64,000 nt of DNA from Streptomyces sp. NBC_01235 (GTDB lineage: Bacteria; Actinomycetota; Actinomycetes; Streptomycetales; Streptomycetaceae): positions 5,642,001 through 5,706,000 of the forward strand of contig NZ_CP108513.1 of assembly GCF_035989285.1 (NCBI RefSeq), in the 5' to 3' direction. Below the pieces are notes generated by a model that worked only from the letters and a program-made list of their open reading frames with translations, was not told where the DNA came from and made no database searches. Below are positions 52,789-63,845 of this stretch, one piece after another (position 1 is the stretch's first letter; each line of letters begins with the position of its first letter). Both the position numbers and the translations under genes were made by a program.

Positions 52789-54297
52789 CTAGTACGAGAA
52801 GGCCATCGGCTTGTCGGCGTCACGGGAGTCGCCGCCGATCTTCGTGGGCGGGTTGAGGTCGGCTTCGGTGAGCTCGGGCGGGCCGGCCTTCACGTACTTC
52901 GCCAGCAGCTTGACCTCGACGACGGCGAGGATCGCGTACAGCACGGTGAAGACGATCATCGAGGTGAGGACCTCGGCCTGGGAGACCCCGGGGGAGACCG
53001 CGTCGCGGGTCTGCAGGACGCCGTAGACGGCCCAGGGCTGGCGGCCCATCTCGGTGAAGATCCAGCCCCAGGAGTTGGCGATCAGCGGGAAGCCGAGGGT
53101 CCAGATCGCCGCCAGCCAGTAGAGCCTGGTGAGCTTGGGGCCGAGCGCCTTGTTGCGGAAGAGCACCACATGCGGAACCTCGTCCTCGCCGACCCTCAGA
53201 TGCTGCGGCAACATGAACTTCTTGCGGGTGAGCCAGAGTCCGGCCAGGCCGATCGCGAAGGATGCCATGCCGAAGCCGATCATCCAGCGGAAGCCCCAGT
53301 AGGCGACGGGGATGTTGGGCCGGTAGTCGCCGGACCCGTACTTCTCCTGCTCGGCCTTGTTCACGTCGTTGATGCCGGGGACGTAGGAGCTGAAGTCGTC
53401 GTTCGCGAGGAAGGACAGCAGGCCCGGGATCTCTATGGCGACCTTGTTGTGCCCCTTCTCGACGTCGCCGTAGGCGAAGACCGAGAACGGCGCGGGAGAC
53501 TCGCCGTCCCACAGCGCCTCGGCGGCGGCCATCTTCATCGGCTGCTGCTTGAACATGACCTTGCCGAGGACGTCACCGCTGATGGCGGTGAGCAGGCCGG
53601 CGATGATCACGGTGACCAGGCCCAGCCGCAGCGAGGTCTTCATCACCGGAATGTGCTTCTTGTGGTACAGGTGGAACGCGGCGATGCCGACCATGAAGGC
53701 GCCGCCGGTGAGGAAGGCGGCGGACATGGTGTGGAAGACCTGGCTGAGCGCGGTGTTCTGGGTCAGCACGGCCCAGAAGTCGGTGAGCTCGGCCCGCCCC
53801 TTCTCCTTGTTGATCCGGTAGCCGACCGGGTGCTGCATCCACGAGTTGGCCGCGAGGATGAAGTACGCCGACAGGACCGTGCCGATCGAGACCATCCAGA
53901 TGCAGGCCAGGTGGATCTTCTTCGGCAGCTTGTCCCAGCCGAAGATCCACAGGCCGATGAAGGTGGACTCGAAGAAGAAGGCGATCAGGGCCTCGAAGGC
54001 GAGCGGGGCACCGAAGATGTCGCCGACGAATCGCGAGTAGTCGGACCAGTTCATGCCGAACTGGAATTCCTGCACGATGCCGGTGACGACACCCATCGCG
54101 ATGTTGATCAAGAAGAGCTTGCCCCAGAACTTCGTCGCCCTGAGGTACTTCTCGTTCTCCGTGCGCACCCAGGCGGTCTGCAGCCCGGCGGTGAGAGCCG
54201 CGAGGGAGATCGTCAGGGGAACGAAGAGGAAGTGGTAGACGGTGGTGATACCGAACTGCCAGCGCGCCAGTGTCTCCGGCGCCAAAGCCAGGTCCAC
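52789..54297 (-). CDS. cydA: Cytochrome bd oxidase subunit I
   Basis: This 502-residue protein has a GTG start (54297) behind SD AAGGAGA. H22 in TTVYHFLF is the likely haem ligand. The CydA signature reads GWIFTEMGRQPW. The quinol loop is the short actinobacterial type. About nine helices are predicted. With CydB it forms the high-affinity terminal oxidase. The promoter region holds a Rex operator (54383-54398), linking expression to the NADH/NAD ratio. Confidence 0.96.
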   Translation of the reverse strand: MDLALAPETLARWQFGITTVYHFLFVPLTISLAALTAGLQTAWVRTENEKYLRATKFWGKLFLINIAMGVVTGIVQEFQFGMNWSDYSRFVGDIFGAPLAFEALIAFFFESTFIGLWIFGWDKLPKKIHLACIWMVSIGTVLSAYFILAANSWMQHPVGYRINKEKGRAELTDFWAVLTQNTALSQVFHTMSAAFLTGGAFMVGIAAFHLYHKKHIPVMKTSLRLGLVTVIIAGLLTAISGDVLGKVMFKQQPMKMAAAEALWDGESPAPFSVFAYGDVEKGHNKVAIEIPGLLSFLANDDFSSYVPGINDVNKAEQEKYGSGDYRPNIPVAYWGFRWMIGFGMASFAIGLAGLWLTRKKFMLPQHLRVGEDEVPHVVLFRNKALGPKLTRLYWLAAIWTLGFPLIANSWGWIFTEMGRQPWAVYGVLQTRDAVSPGVSQAEVLTSMIVFTVLYAILAVVEVKLLAKYVKAGPPELTEADLNPPTKIGGDSRDADKPMAFSY

Positions 54298-54382
54298 GTC
54301 GTGACTCTCCTTACGTCGCCGGGGGTACAGCGGCAGTTTGCCCCTTATGTCACGCCCATCGCTGGAGCAACCAGGACACGAT

Positions 54383-54398
54383 TGTGAACGCGTTCACA
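54383..54398. promoter_or_regulatory. Rex operator upstream of cydA
   Basis: The perfect 16-bp palindrome TGTGAACGCGTTCACA lies 86 bp upstream of the cydA GTG. It matches the Rex operator known from S. coelicolor cydABCD. High NADH should release Rex and induce the operon under low oxygen. Confidence 0.92.
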
Positions 54399-54517
54399 TT
54401 CACAAGCAATTATGACGCATACCCGTTCGACGCAATACGGGCGGGGGGTCCCCAACCCGGACCGAGGGTCCCCACCGGGCAGGGCCGCTCGGCCCATGGC
54501 GCGCGAAAGGCGCCTCG

Positions 54518-54531
54518 GTTCCACGTGAAAC
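54518..54531. other. parS-like site between cydA and hisC-like gene
   Basis: GTTCCACGTGAAAC, one mismatch, lies 29 bp after the stop of the aminotransferase gene. Confidence 0.75.
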
Positions 54532-54559
54532 AGAGGCGCCCACCGGCTCGCTCCGGCGC

Positions 54560-55639
54560 TTACAGCTCCTTGTGGAACCCTTCTGCCACCTTCAGGAAAA
54601 TGTCGTTCGCCTCGTTCTCGCCGATCGTCACCCGCACACCCTCGCCCGGGAACGGCCGCACCACGACGCCGGCCTGCTCGCACGCCGCCGCGAAGGCCAC
54701 CGTGTGCTCGCCCAGCCGCATCCACACGAAGTTGGCCTGCGTCTCCGGCACCGTCCAGCCCTGCGCGCGCAGCCCCTCGACCACGCGCTGGCGCTCGCAG
54801 ACCAGGGAGCCGACCCGGCCGAGCAGCGCGTCCTCGGCGCGCAGCGAGGCGATCGCGGCCTCCTGCGCCAGCTGGCTCACACCGAACGGCACGGCCGTCT
54901 TGCGCAGCGCCTCCGCCACCGGTTCGTGAGCGATGGCGAAGCCAACGCGCAGCCCCGCGAGGCCGTACGCCTTGGAGAAGGTCCGCAGCACACAGACGTT
55001 GGGCCGCTTTCGGTACAGCTCCACGCCGTCCGGCACCTCGGGGTCGCGGATGAACTCCCGGTAGGCCTCGTCGAGCACGACCAGCACGTCACGCGGCACC
55101 CGGTCGAGGAACCGTTCCAGCTCGGCCCGCTTCACGACCGTGCCCGTGGGGTTGTTGGGGTTGCAGACGAAGATCAGCCGGGTCCGGTCGGTGATCGCGT
55201 CGGCCATGGCGTCCAGATCGTGCACGTCACCCGGCGTCAGCGGCACCTCTACGGGCTTCGCGCCGCCGATCCGCGTGATGATCGGGTACGCCTCGAAGGA
55301 CCGCCAGGCATAGATCACCTCGTCGCCGGGGCCCGCGGTCGCCTGGACGAGCTGCTGGGCGACGCCGACCGAGCCGGTGCCCGTGGCGATATGGGAGGCG
55401 GGGACCGCGAAGCGATCGGAGAGCTCGTTCACCAGCGCCGTGCAGGCCAGGTCCGGGTAGCGGTTGAAGGACTCGGCCGCGGCCGTCACGGTCTCCATCA
55501 CGCCCGGCAGCGGCGGATAGGGGTTCTCGTTGGAGGACAGCTTGTAGGCCACGGGACCACCGGCCGCGGCCGGCTTGCCCGGCTTGTAGGTGGGGATCCC
55601 CTCCAGCTCGGCGCGCAGCTTGGGGCTCGTCTCGCTCAC
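54560..55639 (-). CDS. Histidinol-phosphate/aromatic aminotransferase (HisC-like)
   Basis: This 359-residue fold-type I PLP enzyme starts at GTG 55639 with SD AGGAGG 6 bases upstream; longer starts at 55654 or 55672 are less likely. The PLP lysine is K223 in [14 protein letters not shown], with D190 and Y193 in LDEAYREF. The N-terminus has [14 protein letters not shown]. It may be a second HisC or an aromatic aminotransferase (Pat); the sequence alone does not decide. Confidence 0.88.
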   Translation of the reverse strand: MSETSPKLRAELEGIPTYKPGKPAAAGGPVAYKLSSNENPYPPLPGVMETVTAAAESFNRYPDLACTALVNELSDRFAVPASHIATGTGSVGVAQQLVQATAGPGDEVIYAWRSFEAYPIITRIGGAKPVEVPLTPGDVHDLDAMADAITDRTRLIFVCNPNNPTGTVVKRAELERFLDRVPRDVLVVLDEAYREFIRDPEVPDGVELYRKRPNVCVLRTFSKAYGLAGLRVGFAIAHEPVAEALRKTAVPFGVSQLAQEAAIASLRAEDALLGRVGSLVCERQRVVEGLRAQGWTVPETQANFVWMRLGEHTVAFAAACEQAGVVVRPFPGEGVRVTIGENEANDIFLKVAEGFHKEL

Positions 55640-56097
55640 CGCAGTCCTCCTCATGACCACCACCGGCTTCAATACTGCTCACCTTATGAGGATTCGGCGC
55701 GGGTGCGTACAGGCACGGAGGGACCTCCGCCCGAAACGGAGGGTCCCTAGCGACCGGCAGGGGGGGGACCCGAGCGACCGGCGGGGGGACGTCCGTGACT
55801 TCTGAGGACGAAGGCGCACGAAGGCGTACCCGCCAGGGGGCGCGCCGTACATATATCTACGCGCCGGTAGCTCGCGCCGTGGCGCGCATCCCTCGTGCAG
55901 GTGAGTTGAGACCTCTTCGAGACATCGGTGCCTTGGCAGGCTCATCCGTGCCGACACGTCACGTCTTGGCATTGGAACAGTCAACTACCTTTGTTTCGAA
56001 TGCACTTGACCCCGAATGGCCTTGCAGAAACGTGCCTGTCAACGCGTGCATATGCGTCCGCCCTACCCCACCGAATGAGCCCTACTATCGGCTCGCC
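55640..56097. other. 458-bp divergent intergenic region
   Basis: This region lies between the hisC-like and lacI-like genes. Near 55699-55790 it has an inverted repeat (AGGGACCTCCG ... CGGAGGGTCCCT) and two GCGACCGGC(A/G)GGGGGG direct repeats. A TACTAT at 56083-56088 is a plausible -10 for the LacI gene. No further gene is seen. Confidence 0.45.
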
Positions 56098-57210
56098 ATG
56101 ACAGCAGCAGGGAAGCACCAGGTGAGCCGCGCGGAAACCTCACGCCGAGGCAGCCGGCCGGGCCGGGCGGGCATCAGGGACGTGGCCGCCGCCGCCGGAG
56201 TCTCCATCACGACCGTCTCCGACGCCCTCAACGGCAAGGGCAGGCTCCCCGATGCCACCCGACGCCATGTCCGCGAGGTCGCCGACCGACTGGGCTACCG
56301 CCCCTCCGCGGCGGCCCGAACCCTCCGTACCGGCAAGTCAGGGCTCATCGGCCTGACCGTGACCACGTACGGGGATGAACCTTTCACCTTCACCGAGTTC
56401 GCGTACTTCGCGGAGATGGCGCGCGCCGCCACCTCGGCCGCGCTCGCCCGCGGCTACGCGCTCGTCATCCTCCCGGCGACCTCGCGCCACGACGTGTGGT
56501 CGAACGTCGCCCTGGACGGCACGGTCGTCATCGACCCCTCCGACCAGGATCCGGTGGTCAGCGAGCTGGTCCGGCAGGGTTTACCGGTCGTCTCCGACGG
56601 CCGCCCGGCCGGCCCGCTTCCGGTGACCGCGTGGGTGGACAACGACCACGAGGCCGCCGTCCTCGACATCCTCGACCACCTGGCCGACGCTGGCGCCCGC
56701 CGCATCGGCCTGCTCACGGGCACCACGACGGACACGTACACACACCTGTCGACCAGCGCCTACCTACGGTGGTGCGAGCGGGTCGGCCAGGACCCGGTCT
56801 ACGAGGCCTACCCCGCGCACGACCCGTGCGCGGGCGCCGTGGCCGCCGACCGGCTACTGGCCCGTCCCGACCGCCCCGACGCCGTGTACGGCCTGTTCGA
56901 CCCCAACGGCACCGACCTCCTCGCCGCCGCCCGCCGCTACGGGCTGCGCGTCCCGGAGGACCTGCTGGTCGTCTGTTGCAGCGAGTCCACGGTGTACGCC
57001 AACACCGAGCCGCCGGTCACGACTCTCTCGCTGAAGCCGCGCCGTATCGGCACGGCGGTGGTCCAACTCCTCATCGACGCGATCGAGGGTGTGGAGTCGG
57101 ACCGACCGGTCGAGCAGGTGATACCGACCGAACTGATCGTGCGGACCTCGTCCCAGCGACGCCCACCACGAACGACGGTCAGCCCGCCCCGAGCCCCGGA
57201 AGAAAAGTAA
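56098..57210 (+). CDS. LacI-family transcriptional regulator
   Basis: This 370-residue protein starts ATG 56098, close to a -10 TACTAT (56083), so nearly leaderless. The HTH is GIRDVAAAAGVSITTVSDAL and the hinge is LGYRPSAAARTLRTGKSG. A periplasmic-binding-protein-like effector domain follows (about 90-345). No obvious sugar operon is adjacent. It has a TTA codon (56581-56583), so translation should depend on bldA. It ends at a very strong terminator. Confidence 0.9.
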   Translation: MTAAGKHQVSRAETSRRGSRPGRAGIRDVAAAAGVSITTVSDALNGKGRLPDATRRHVREVADRLGYRPSAAARTLRTGKSGLIGLTVTTYGDEPFTFTEFAYFAEMARAATSAALARGYALVILPATSRHDVWSNVALDGTVVIDPSDQDPVVSELVRQGLPVVSDGRPAGPLPVTAWVDNDHEAAVLDILDHLADAGARRIGLLTGTTTDTYTHLSTSAYLRWCERVGQDPVYEAYPAHDPCAGAVAADRLLARPDRPDAVYGLFDPNGTDLLAAARRYGLRVPEDLLVVCCSESTVYANTEPPVTTLSLKPRRIGTAVVQLLIDAIEGVESDRPVEQVIPTELIVRTSSQRRPPRTTVSPPRAPEEK

Positions 57211-57217
57211 CCCTGCC

Positions 57218-57269
57218 GCCGGCCCCTTCCCACCCCCACTTCAGAGCGTGGGGGTGGGAAGGGGCCGGC
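57218..57269 (+). terminator. Strong intrinsic terminator after LacI gene
   Basis: A perfect 22-bp inverted repeat (57218-57239 with 57248-57269), 8-nt loop, is followed by GGTTCTTTT. It starts 7 bp after the stop. Confidence 0.92.
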
Positions 57270-58461
57270 GGTTCTTTTGGGAGGCAGGTTGGGTGGGGGC
57301 TGGGCAGTCCGAAGAGGCTGGAGGGAGTGCTGGGGTATGGGGGGCGGGAGTGAGATGAAGCGCCGGGTGGGGCAGGTGCAACAGATGGGTCGGGTGAGGT
57401 GCAGGACGGTGGGCACGCTGGGCGGGGGAAGGCACACGGGCGGCCAGGGGCACGGGCGGCCGGGGCGCGCGGTTCGCGTCAACGCAGGTTGGCGAGAAGC
57501 ACGTACGGGCGTTTTCCAGCGGCGCCGGACGCGTCTCGGGTGCCGACGGCCTCTGGGGCTCCTGAAGGGCCTGGCGTCCCCGAGAGGCCTGGGGGTCTCC
57601 GGACGGAGTTGGCCCCCGAGCGGTCCGAGGTGCCGCCGCTCCCGGGAGACACGGCGTCCTTTCAACTCCGCGGTACGGAACGTCAAATCCGCGGTACGCA
57701 ACGACGTAGGGCAGCGCTCCTCCCCCTCCGCTCGGGCGCCTGAATCCGAGTTGCTCGAAGCGGCGCGCCGCGCAGAGAAGGCGGTGCAGTGCCATGAGAC
57801 ACAGCGGTCGGCCCTAGTCAGAACGAGGGCCAGTGCCAGGGCCAGGGCTCGCTCACGCCGGCGCACGGCAGCCGCAGTCGGGAGAGCACCGCACCAGGCC
57901 CCCAGGCCGCGCCCTGGCCACGTACCGGCCACACCCTGACCACGCTCGGTGTGAGGCGGCCACTCGCGGCCGCGCCACCGAAGGCGGGCGACCGCAACAG
58001 CCGACCGTCCACGACTCCGGAGAAGCGCCCCACCCCTCGGCCGCCCGGCCCCGAGCAAAGCCTTCGCCCCGAACGCCGGGCTCGTCCGCACTTCAGCCAC
58101 AGTCGAGGCTCGCCCTCCCCCAGCCACCGAAATCCCGGCCCCCCGAACCACCAACGCCCGTCCCCTCAGCCCCGACATCACCCTCCCCCAGCCTGCACAG
58201 ACCCCCCGCTCAAACCGGCGGAGCCACCCGGGGGCGCGCTGTGCGGGTGTGGGCACGGTGTGTGCCGGGTGAGTGTGGGCTGCCGAAGCCCGGCCCAATC
58301 GGGGCGAAAGCCGCGACGAACTGGAGCCTTGCTCCGATTCACCACCCCTGGGTCATCACACGGCACGATCCGCATTCCTATGATGGGCGCACGGCACCCG
58401 CGGGCCGCTGCGACCAGGCAGCCCGAAGGGTGCAGATGCGGCGCGATGGTGGAGGGGTCTG
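57270..58461. other. 1.2-kb region without a convincing gene
   Basis: Several open frames exist on both strands (for example + 57277-57939 and - 56937-58298). All are Arg/Pro/Gly-rich with no domain and no coding-like third-position bias. Two near-copies of TCCGCGGTACG(G/C)AACG occur at about 57667 and 57689. Low-complexity blocks fill 57830-58210. Promoter sequence for the phosphoesterase gene probably lies near 58330-58450. Confidence 0.5.
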
Positions 58462-59547
58462 ATGACTCAGGGGGCCGGTCAGGGACCCGAGGTGGAGCGT
58501 ACGGCGACGTTGCGCGACTTCCGGGTGCCCGCGTACGTCCACGAGACCGGTCCGTACGACCACGGCACACACCCCGGCAACGCCGCGCCGCCCCTCGATG
58601 AACCGGTGGAGCATCCCGACGGCTACACGCCCACCCAGCGCGACCTGCCCGTCATCAACCGCCGCGGCGACACCCTCCAGGTGGCGGTGGACCCGGCGGC
58701 CGTCCAGGCCCCGCTGCCCGCGACCGGCCCGGGTCCGCTGTTCGTCGTCGGCGACGTGCACGGCTACCTCGACGAACTGGTGGCCGCACTGCAGGAGAAG
58801 GGCCTGATCGACGCCGCAGGGAACTGGTGCGCGGGAACCGCCCGGCTGTGGTTCCTCGGCGACTTCACCGACCGCGGCCCGGACGGCATCGGCGTCATCG
58901 ACCTCGTCATGCGGCTGTCCGCCGAGGCCGCCGCGGCCGGCGGATACTGCAAGGCCCTGATGGGCAACCACGAACTGCTGCTGCTCGGCGCCAAGCGCTT
59001 CGGCGACACTCCCGTCAACTCCGGGGCGGGCACCGCCACCTTCCAGGCGGCCTGGCTGCTCAACGGCGGCCAGAAGTACGACATGGACCGCCTCCAGGAC
59101 CACCATCTGCAGTGGATGGCCCGGCTCGACGCCGTCGAGGAGGTCGACGGCCACCTGCTCGTCCACTCCGACACCACCGCCTATCTCGACTACGGCGACT
59201 CGATCGAGGCGGTCAACGACACCGTCCACGAGACGATCACGCGCAACGACGCGGACGAGGTGTGGGATCTGTTCCGCAAGTTCACCAAGCGCTTCTCCTT
59301 CCGGGACGAGGGGGGAGCCGACGCCGTCCGTTCCCTGCTCGATACGTACGGCGGCACCCGCATCGTTCACGGCCACAGCCCGATTCCCTACCTGCTGGGT
59401 GAAGTCGGCTCCGAGGACGGCGAGGACAGCGGTGGCCCGCACGTCGAAGGACCGCACGTCTACGCCGACGGACTGGCCATCGCGATGGACGGTGGCGTGA
59501 CGATGGCCGGAAAACTGCTGGTCCAGCAACTGCCCCTGAATAGCTGA
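58462..59547 (+). CDS. Metallophosphoesterase
   Basis: This 361-residue protein starts ATG 58462 with SD GGAGGGG. Dinuclear metal motifs are GDVHGYLDEL (Asp, His), GDFTDRG (Asp), GNHELLLLG (Asn, His) and IVHGHSP (His). The N-terminal 85 residues are a family-specific extension. It is a calcineurin-like phosphoesterase, resembling bacterial Ser/Thr phosphatases or Ap4A hydrolases. It has no signal peptide. The substrate is unknown. Confidence 0.9.
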   Translation: MTQGAGQGPEVERTATLRDFRVPAYVHETGPYDHGTHPGNAAPPLDEPVEHPDGYTPTQRDLPVINRRGDTLQVAVDPAAVQAPLPATGPGPLFVVGDVHGYLDELVAALQEKGLIDAAGNWCAGTARLWFLGDFTDRGPDGIGVIDLVMRLSAEAAAAGGYCKALMGNHELLLLGAKRFGDTPVNSGAGTATFQAAWLLNGGQKYDMDRLQDHHLQWMARLDAVEEVDGHLLVHSDTTAYLDYGDSIEAVNDTVHETITRNDADEVWDLFRKFTKRFSFRDEGGADAVRSLLDTYGGTRIVHGHSPIPYLLGEVGSEDGEDSGGPHVEGPHVYADGLAIAMDGGVTMAGKLLVQQLPLNS

Positions 59548-59746
59548 GCGTTCCGGGGGCCCGGCCGCGCCCCCTCTGGACACCTCGTCGACGCCGCAGG
59601 CCAGGGGCCAATTTCGGCAAACCCCCTGTCACCCCATGCCGTCGCCGCTCTACCATCGGCTTATCCGTAGCAGGCTCCCCTCCGTTTCTGCCCGACGGCT
59701 CGTTGGCATGCGAGCCCCAAGCCCTACGGAGCATCGGGGGATGCAC

Positions 59747-60607
59747 ATGAACAGCGTTCCGCAGCACCTGCACAGCGAGGACCGCCAGGAGTACGAGCGG
59801 ATCCTCGACGAGGCGCTGCGCTCCGCACCACGCCACCCGGAACTGGCCGCTGTCGGACAGCGGCTCAACCCCGAACAACTGCGCACCATGGCGCTCAACG
59901 CCTCCGCACTCATCACGGTGGCCGCGGCGTCCGAGTACCAGCACTACGTGAAGGTCCGCGAGGAACTGCGCCACCCCGCGCCGTCCACCCCGTCGTCCAC
60001 GCCCGAGACCGGCTCCGCCGAGCCGAGCGCGGCCACGATGGGGCTCGCCACCACCATAGGGGAGGCGGCCCAGGCCGCCGAGGCCGCCGGGGCGGGCGCC
60101 GTCGCCGCCGTCCTCACCCCTGTTCTCGCCGGGACCGCCGCGGTGATCTTCCTGCTCGTCGGCTACCTCCTCAGGGCACTCGACCCCGAACAGACGTTCG
60201 CCAGGACCATGCTCACCGCCGGCTGGACGTTCGGGGCCGTGGCCGCGGCCGCGATCCTCGTCGCCACCGTCGCACTGCTGCTCGCCGCCCTGCGCAACCG
60301 GCCCTCCCTGGAGGACGAACCGTACGGCGAACTGAACGAGGAGGTCGCCGCGGCCAGGGAAGCCTGGCGGGAGGCGCTTCTGGAACGCGGCATCCTGCCG
60401 TTCCTCCGGGAGGCGCTCGCCAGCCCGGGCACGGCGACCGCCCTGCACACGGACCCGGCCCCCACCGGCCGCCTCCCGAAGATCGGCTACGACCGTCCGG
60501 GGTTCTCCAGCCCCGACGACGGCCGTTCGACAGGCCCACGCCCGAGCTTCAGCAGCCCGGACTACTCCAGCCCGGACTTCGGCGGCCCGGAGCACCGGCC
60601 GGAATAG
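59747..60607 (+). CDS. Two-helix membrane protein of unknown function
   Basis: This 286-residue protein starts MNSVPQHLHSEDRQEY (ATG 59747, GGGGG 6 bases upstream; ATG 59741 is the alternative). A helical cytoplasmic N-terminal domain (about 1-90) is followed by two membrane helices (about 115-140 and 160-188). An acidic segment (EDEPYGELNEEVAAAREAW) comes next. The C-terminal tail carries a repeated FSSPD(D/Y) pattern. No recognised family. The two-helix hairpin plus disordered tail suggests a scaffold or sensor. Confidence 0.7.
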   Translation: MNSVPQHLHSEDRQEYERILDEALRSAPRHPELAAVGQRLNPEQLRTMALNASALITVAAASEYQHYVKVREELRHPAPSTPSSTPETGSAEPSAATMGLATTIGEAAQAAEAAGAGAVAAVLTPVLAGTAAVIFLLVGYLLRALDPEQTFARTMLTAGWTFGAVAAAAILVATVALLLAALRNRPSLEDEPYGELNEEVAAAREAWREALLERGILPFLREALASPGTATALHTDPAPTGRLPKIGYDRPGFSSPDDGRSTGPRPSFSSPDYSSPDFGGPEHRPE

Positions 60608-60612
60608 GCACT

Positions 60613-60655
60613 CGGCTTGCGCCCCCGCCGACCCCGCCGAGGGGAGCGCAAGCCG
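60613..60655 (+). terminator. Terminator after membrane-protein gene
   Basis: The inverted repeat CGGCTTGCGC/GCGCAAGCCG (60613-60622/60646-60655) has additional CCCC/GGGG pairing. It is 5 bp after the stop. Confidence 0.75.
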
Positions 60656-60767
60656 TACGCCGACACGCCCCTGGCACAGCACCGCATGCTGTGCCCGCTG
60701 CCCACGGCTGCGGGTCAGTGCCGCTCGGCGCCGCTCAGATCGGCGCCCACGCTCATGGACCGGGCTG

Positions 60768-61772
60768 TCAGCGTGCCACGTCCGCCGAGCCGTCTGCCGA
60801 GGGCAACCGCACGAGCGCGATGGTCTCGTCCTGCGCGACTGCCAAGTGCGTGCCGTCGGGATGCAGTGCCGCGACCGGTGTCGGTATGTGGGTGACTCCG
60901 AAGTACCCCTCGCGGCGGGACACCTTCACCTCGGGCCACTCCTCCAGCACCTCGCCGGTCATGACATCGACCAGCCGCGGATGACCGTGCAACGAGACGA
61001 CTCGTCCACCTCCCGCGATCAGCGTCCCGACCTCGAAATCGACAGAACTCCGGTGCAGCCACGTGCGATCGGACAGTGACCACACGCCGATCTGACGGGG
61101 CCCGAGCGCCGGCACCTCCTCGTCGTCGAGAAACTCCTCTCCGGTCGCCACTGCCAGGCGGTTGTCGTCGAGCCAGCACGCCGACACAACTTCGGCATCG
61201 GTCCCCGGTTCCATGGGCAACACCCCACGCCCGTCCAGCACGGCCGGATCCGTCAGCGCGCTCTCCAGATCGAAGACCTCGACGATTCCGTAGGGATGCC
61301 ACACCCAGCCGGAGACCAGCAGATGTCTGCCGTCCCGGCTCACGGACAGCCGGGAGTGGAACACGTCCTTCGCGTCGCGTGCGCCGGTCGTGAGCCGCTG
61401 CCCGGACGCCACCTCCTCGACCTGGAGAACGTTGTACTCGTCCGGGCAGTGGACCAGGACCTCCCGGCCGTCCCGCAGGACTCCCAGGGCCACGGGGTAG
61501 TCGAAGTCCCCGGAGTGGTACGGGCCGCGAGTCAGCTCACGGACAGGGCGTGTCCCCTCGAGCAACAGCGCGCCGGGCCCGCGTTCGGCGTAGACGACGG
61601 TGTAGCGGCCGGACGGGGAGACCACGCCTGTGTCGAATCCTGAGCCATGATCGGTGGCCGTCAGTCGCTCCGTACCGTCGGCGTTCCAGGCCCGGCCACT
61701 CACGACATCGAACAGGTCACCGCCCTGCCAGACCAATGACCGGACCGGCACCGATGTCTTCAGCAACTCCAA
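60768..61772 (-). CDS. WD40/beta-propeller-like hypothetical protein
   Basis: From the TTG at 61772 the protein has 334 residues (LELLKTSVPVRSLVWQ). Repeated blades are visible: SPSGRYTVVYAE, SRDGRHLLVSGW, CWLDDNRLAVATG and HPDGTHLAVAQD, spaced about 40-60 residues. No catalytic motif is present. It is probably a protein-interaction beta-propeller. The first in-frame ATG (61862) would add 30 low-complexity residues. A run of nine G residues on the coding strand (61781-61789) precedes the start and may serve as SD. Confidence 0.65.
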   Translation of the reverse strand: MELLKTSVPVRSLVWQGGDLFDVVSGRAWNADGTERLTATDHGSGFDTGVVSPSGRYTVVYAERGPGALLLEGTRPVRELTRGPYHSGDFDYPVALGVLRDGREVLVHCPDEYNVLQVEEVASGQRLTTGARDAKDVFHSRLSVSRDGRHLLVSGWVWHPYGIVEVFDLESALTDPAVLDGRGVLPMEPGTDAEVVSACWLDDNRLAVATGEEFLDDEEVPALGPRQIGVWSLSDRTWLHRSSVDFEVGTLIAGGGRVVSLHGHPRLVDVMTGEVLEEWPEVKVSRREGYFGVTHIPTPVAALHPDGTHLAVAQDETIALVRLPSADGSADVAR

Positions 61773-61898
61773 GGTCTCTTCCCCCCCCCAACCGCAAACA
61801 CCGATGTCTCCCCCGGCCGACGATCGCTCATGGCGATGCCCGCAGGCGCCGCCCTCGGGCAACGCGCCCGACGGGGCAGCGCCATCCAGGCAAGTCGG

Positions 61899-63737
<1,839 letters not shown>

Positions 63738-63798
63738 CTACGCCGGCATTACCCGGTAACAGGTTCGGCGGTCGACGCAGCGGCTACCGTCGTCCGAG

Positions 63799-63812
63799 GT
63801 TTCATGTGAAAC
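63799..63812. other. parS-like site within TPP riboswitch insert
   Basis: GTTTCATGTGAAAC, one mismatch to parS; lies in the P3 insert. Confidence 0.75.
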
Positions 63813-63831
63813 ATCACTCGATTCAAGAGAC

Positions 63832-63845
63832 GTTCCACGTGAAAC
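63832..63845. other. parS-like site within TPP riboswitch insert
   Basis: GTTCCACGTGAAAC, one mismatch to parS; 33 bp from the site at 63799. Confidence 0.75.

Noticed and set aside
57277..57939. 220-residue open frame
   Set aside because: Low complexity, no SD, no domain and no coding bias.
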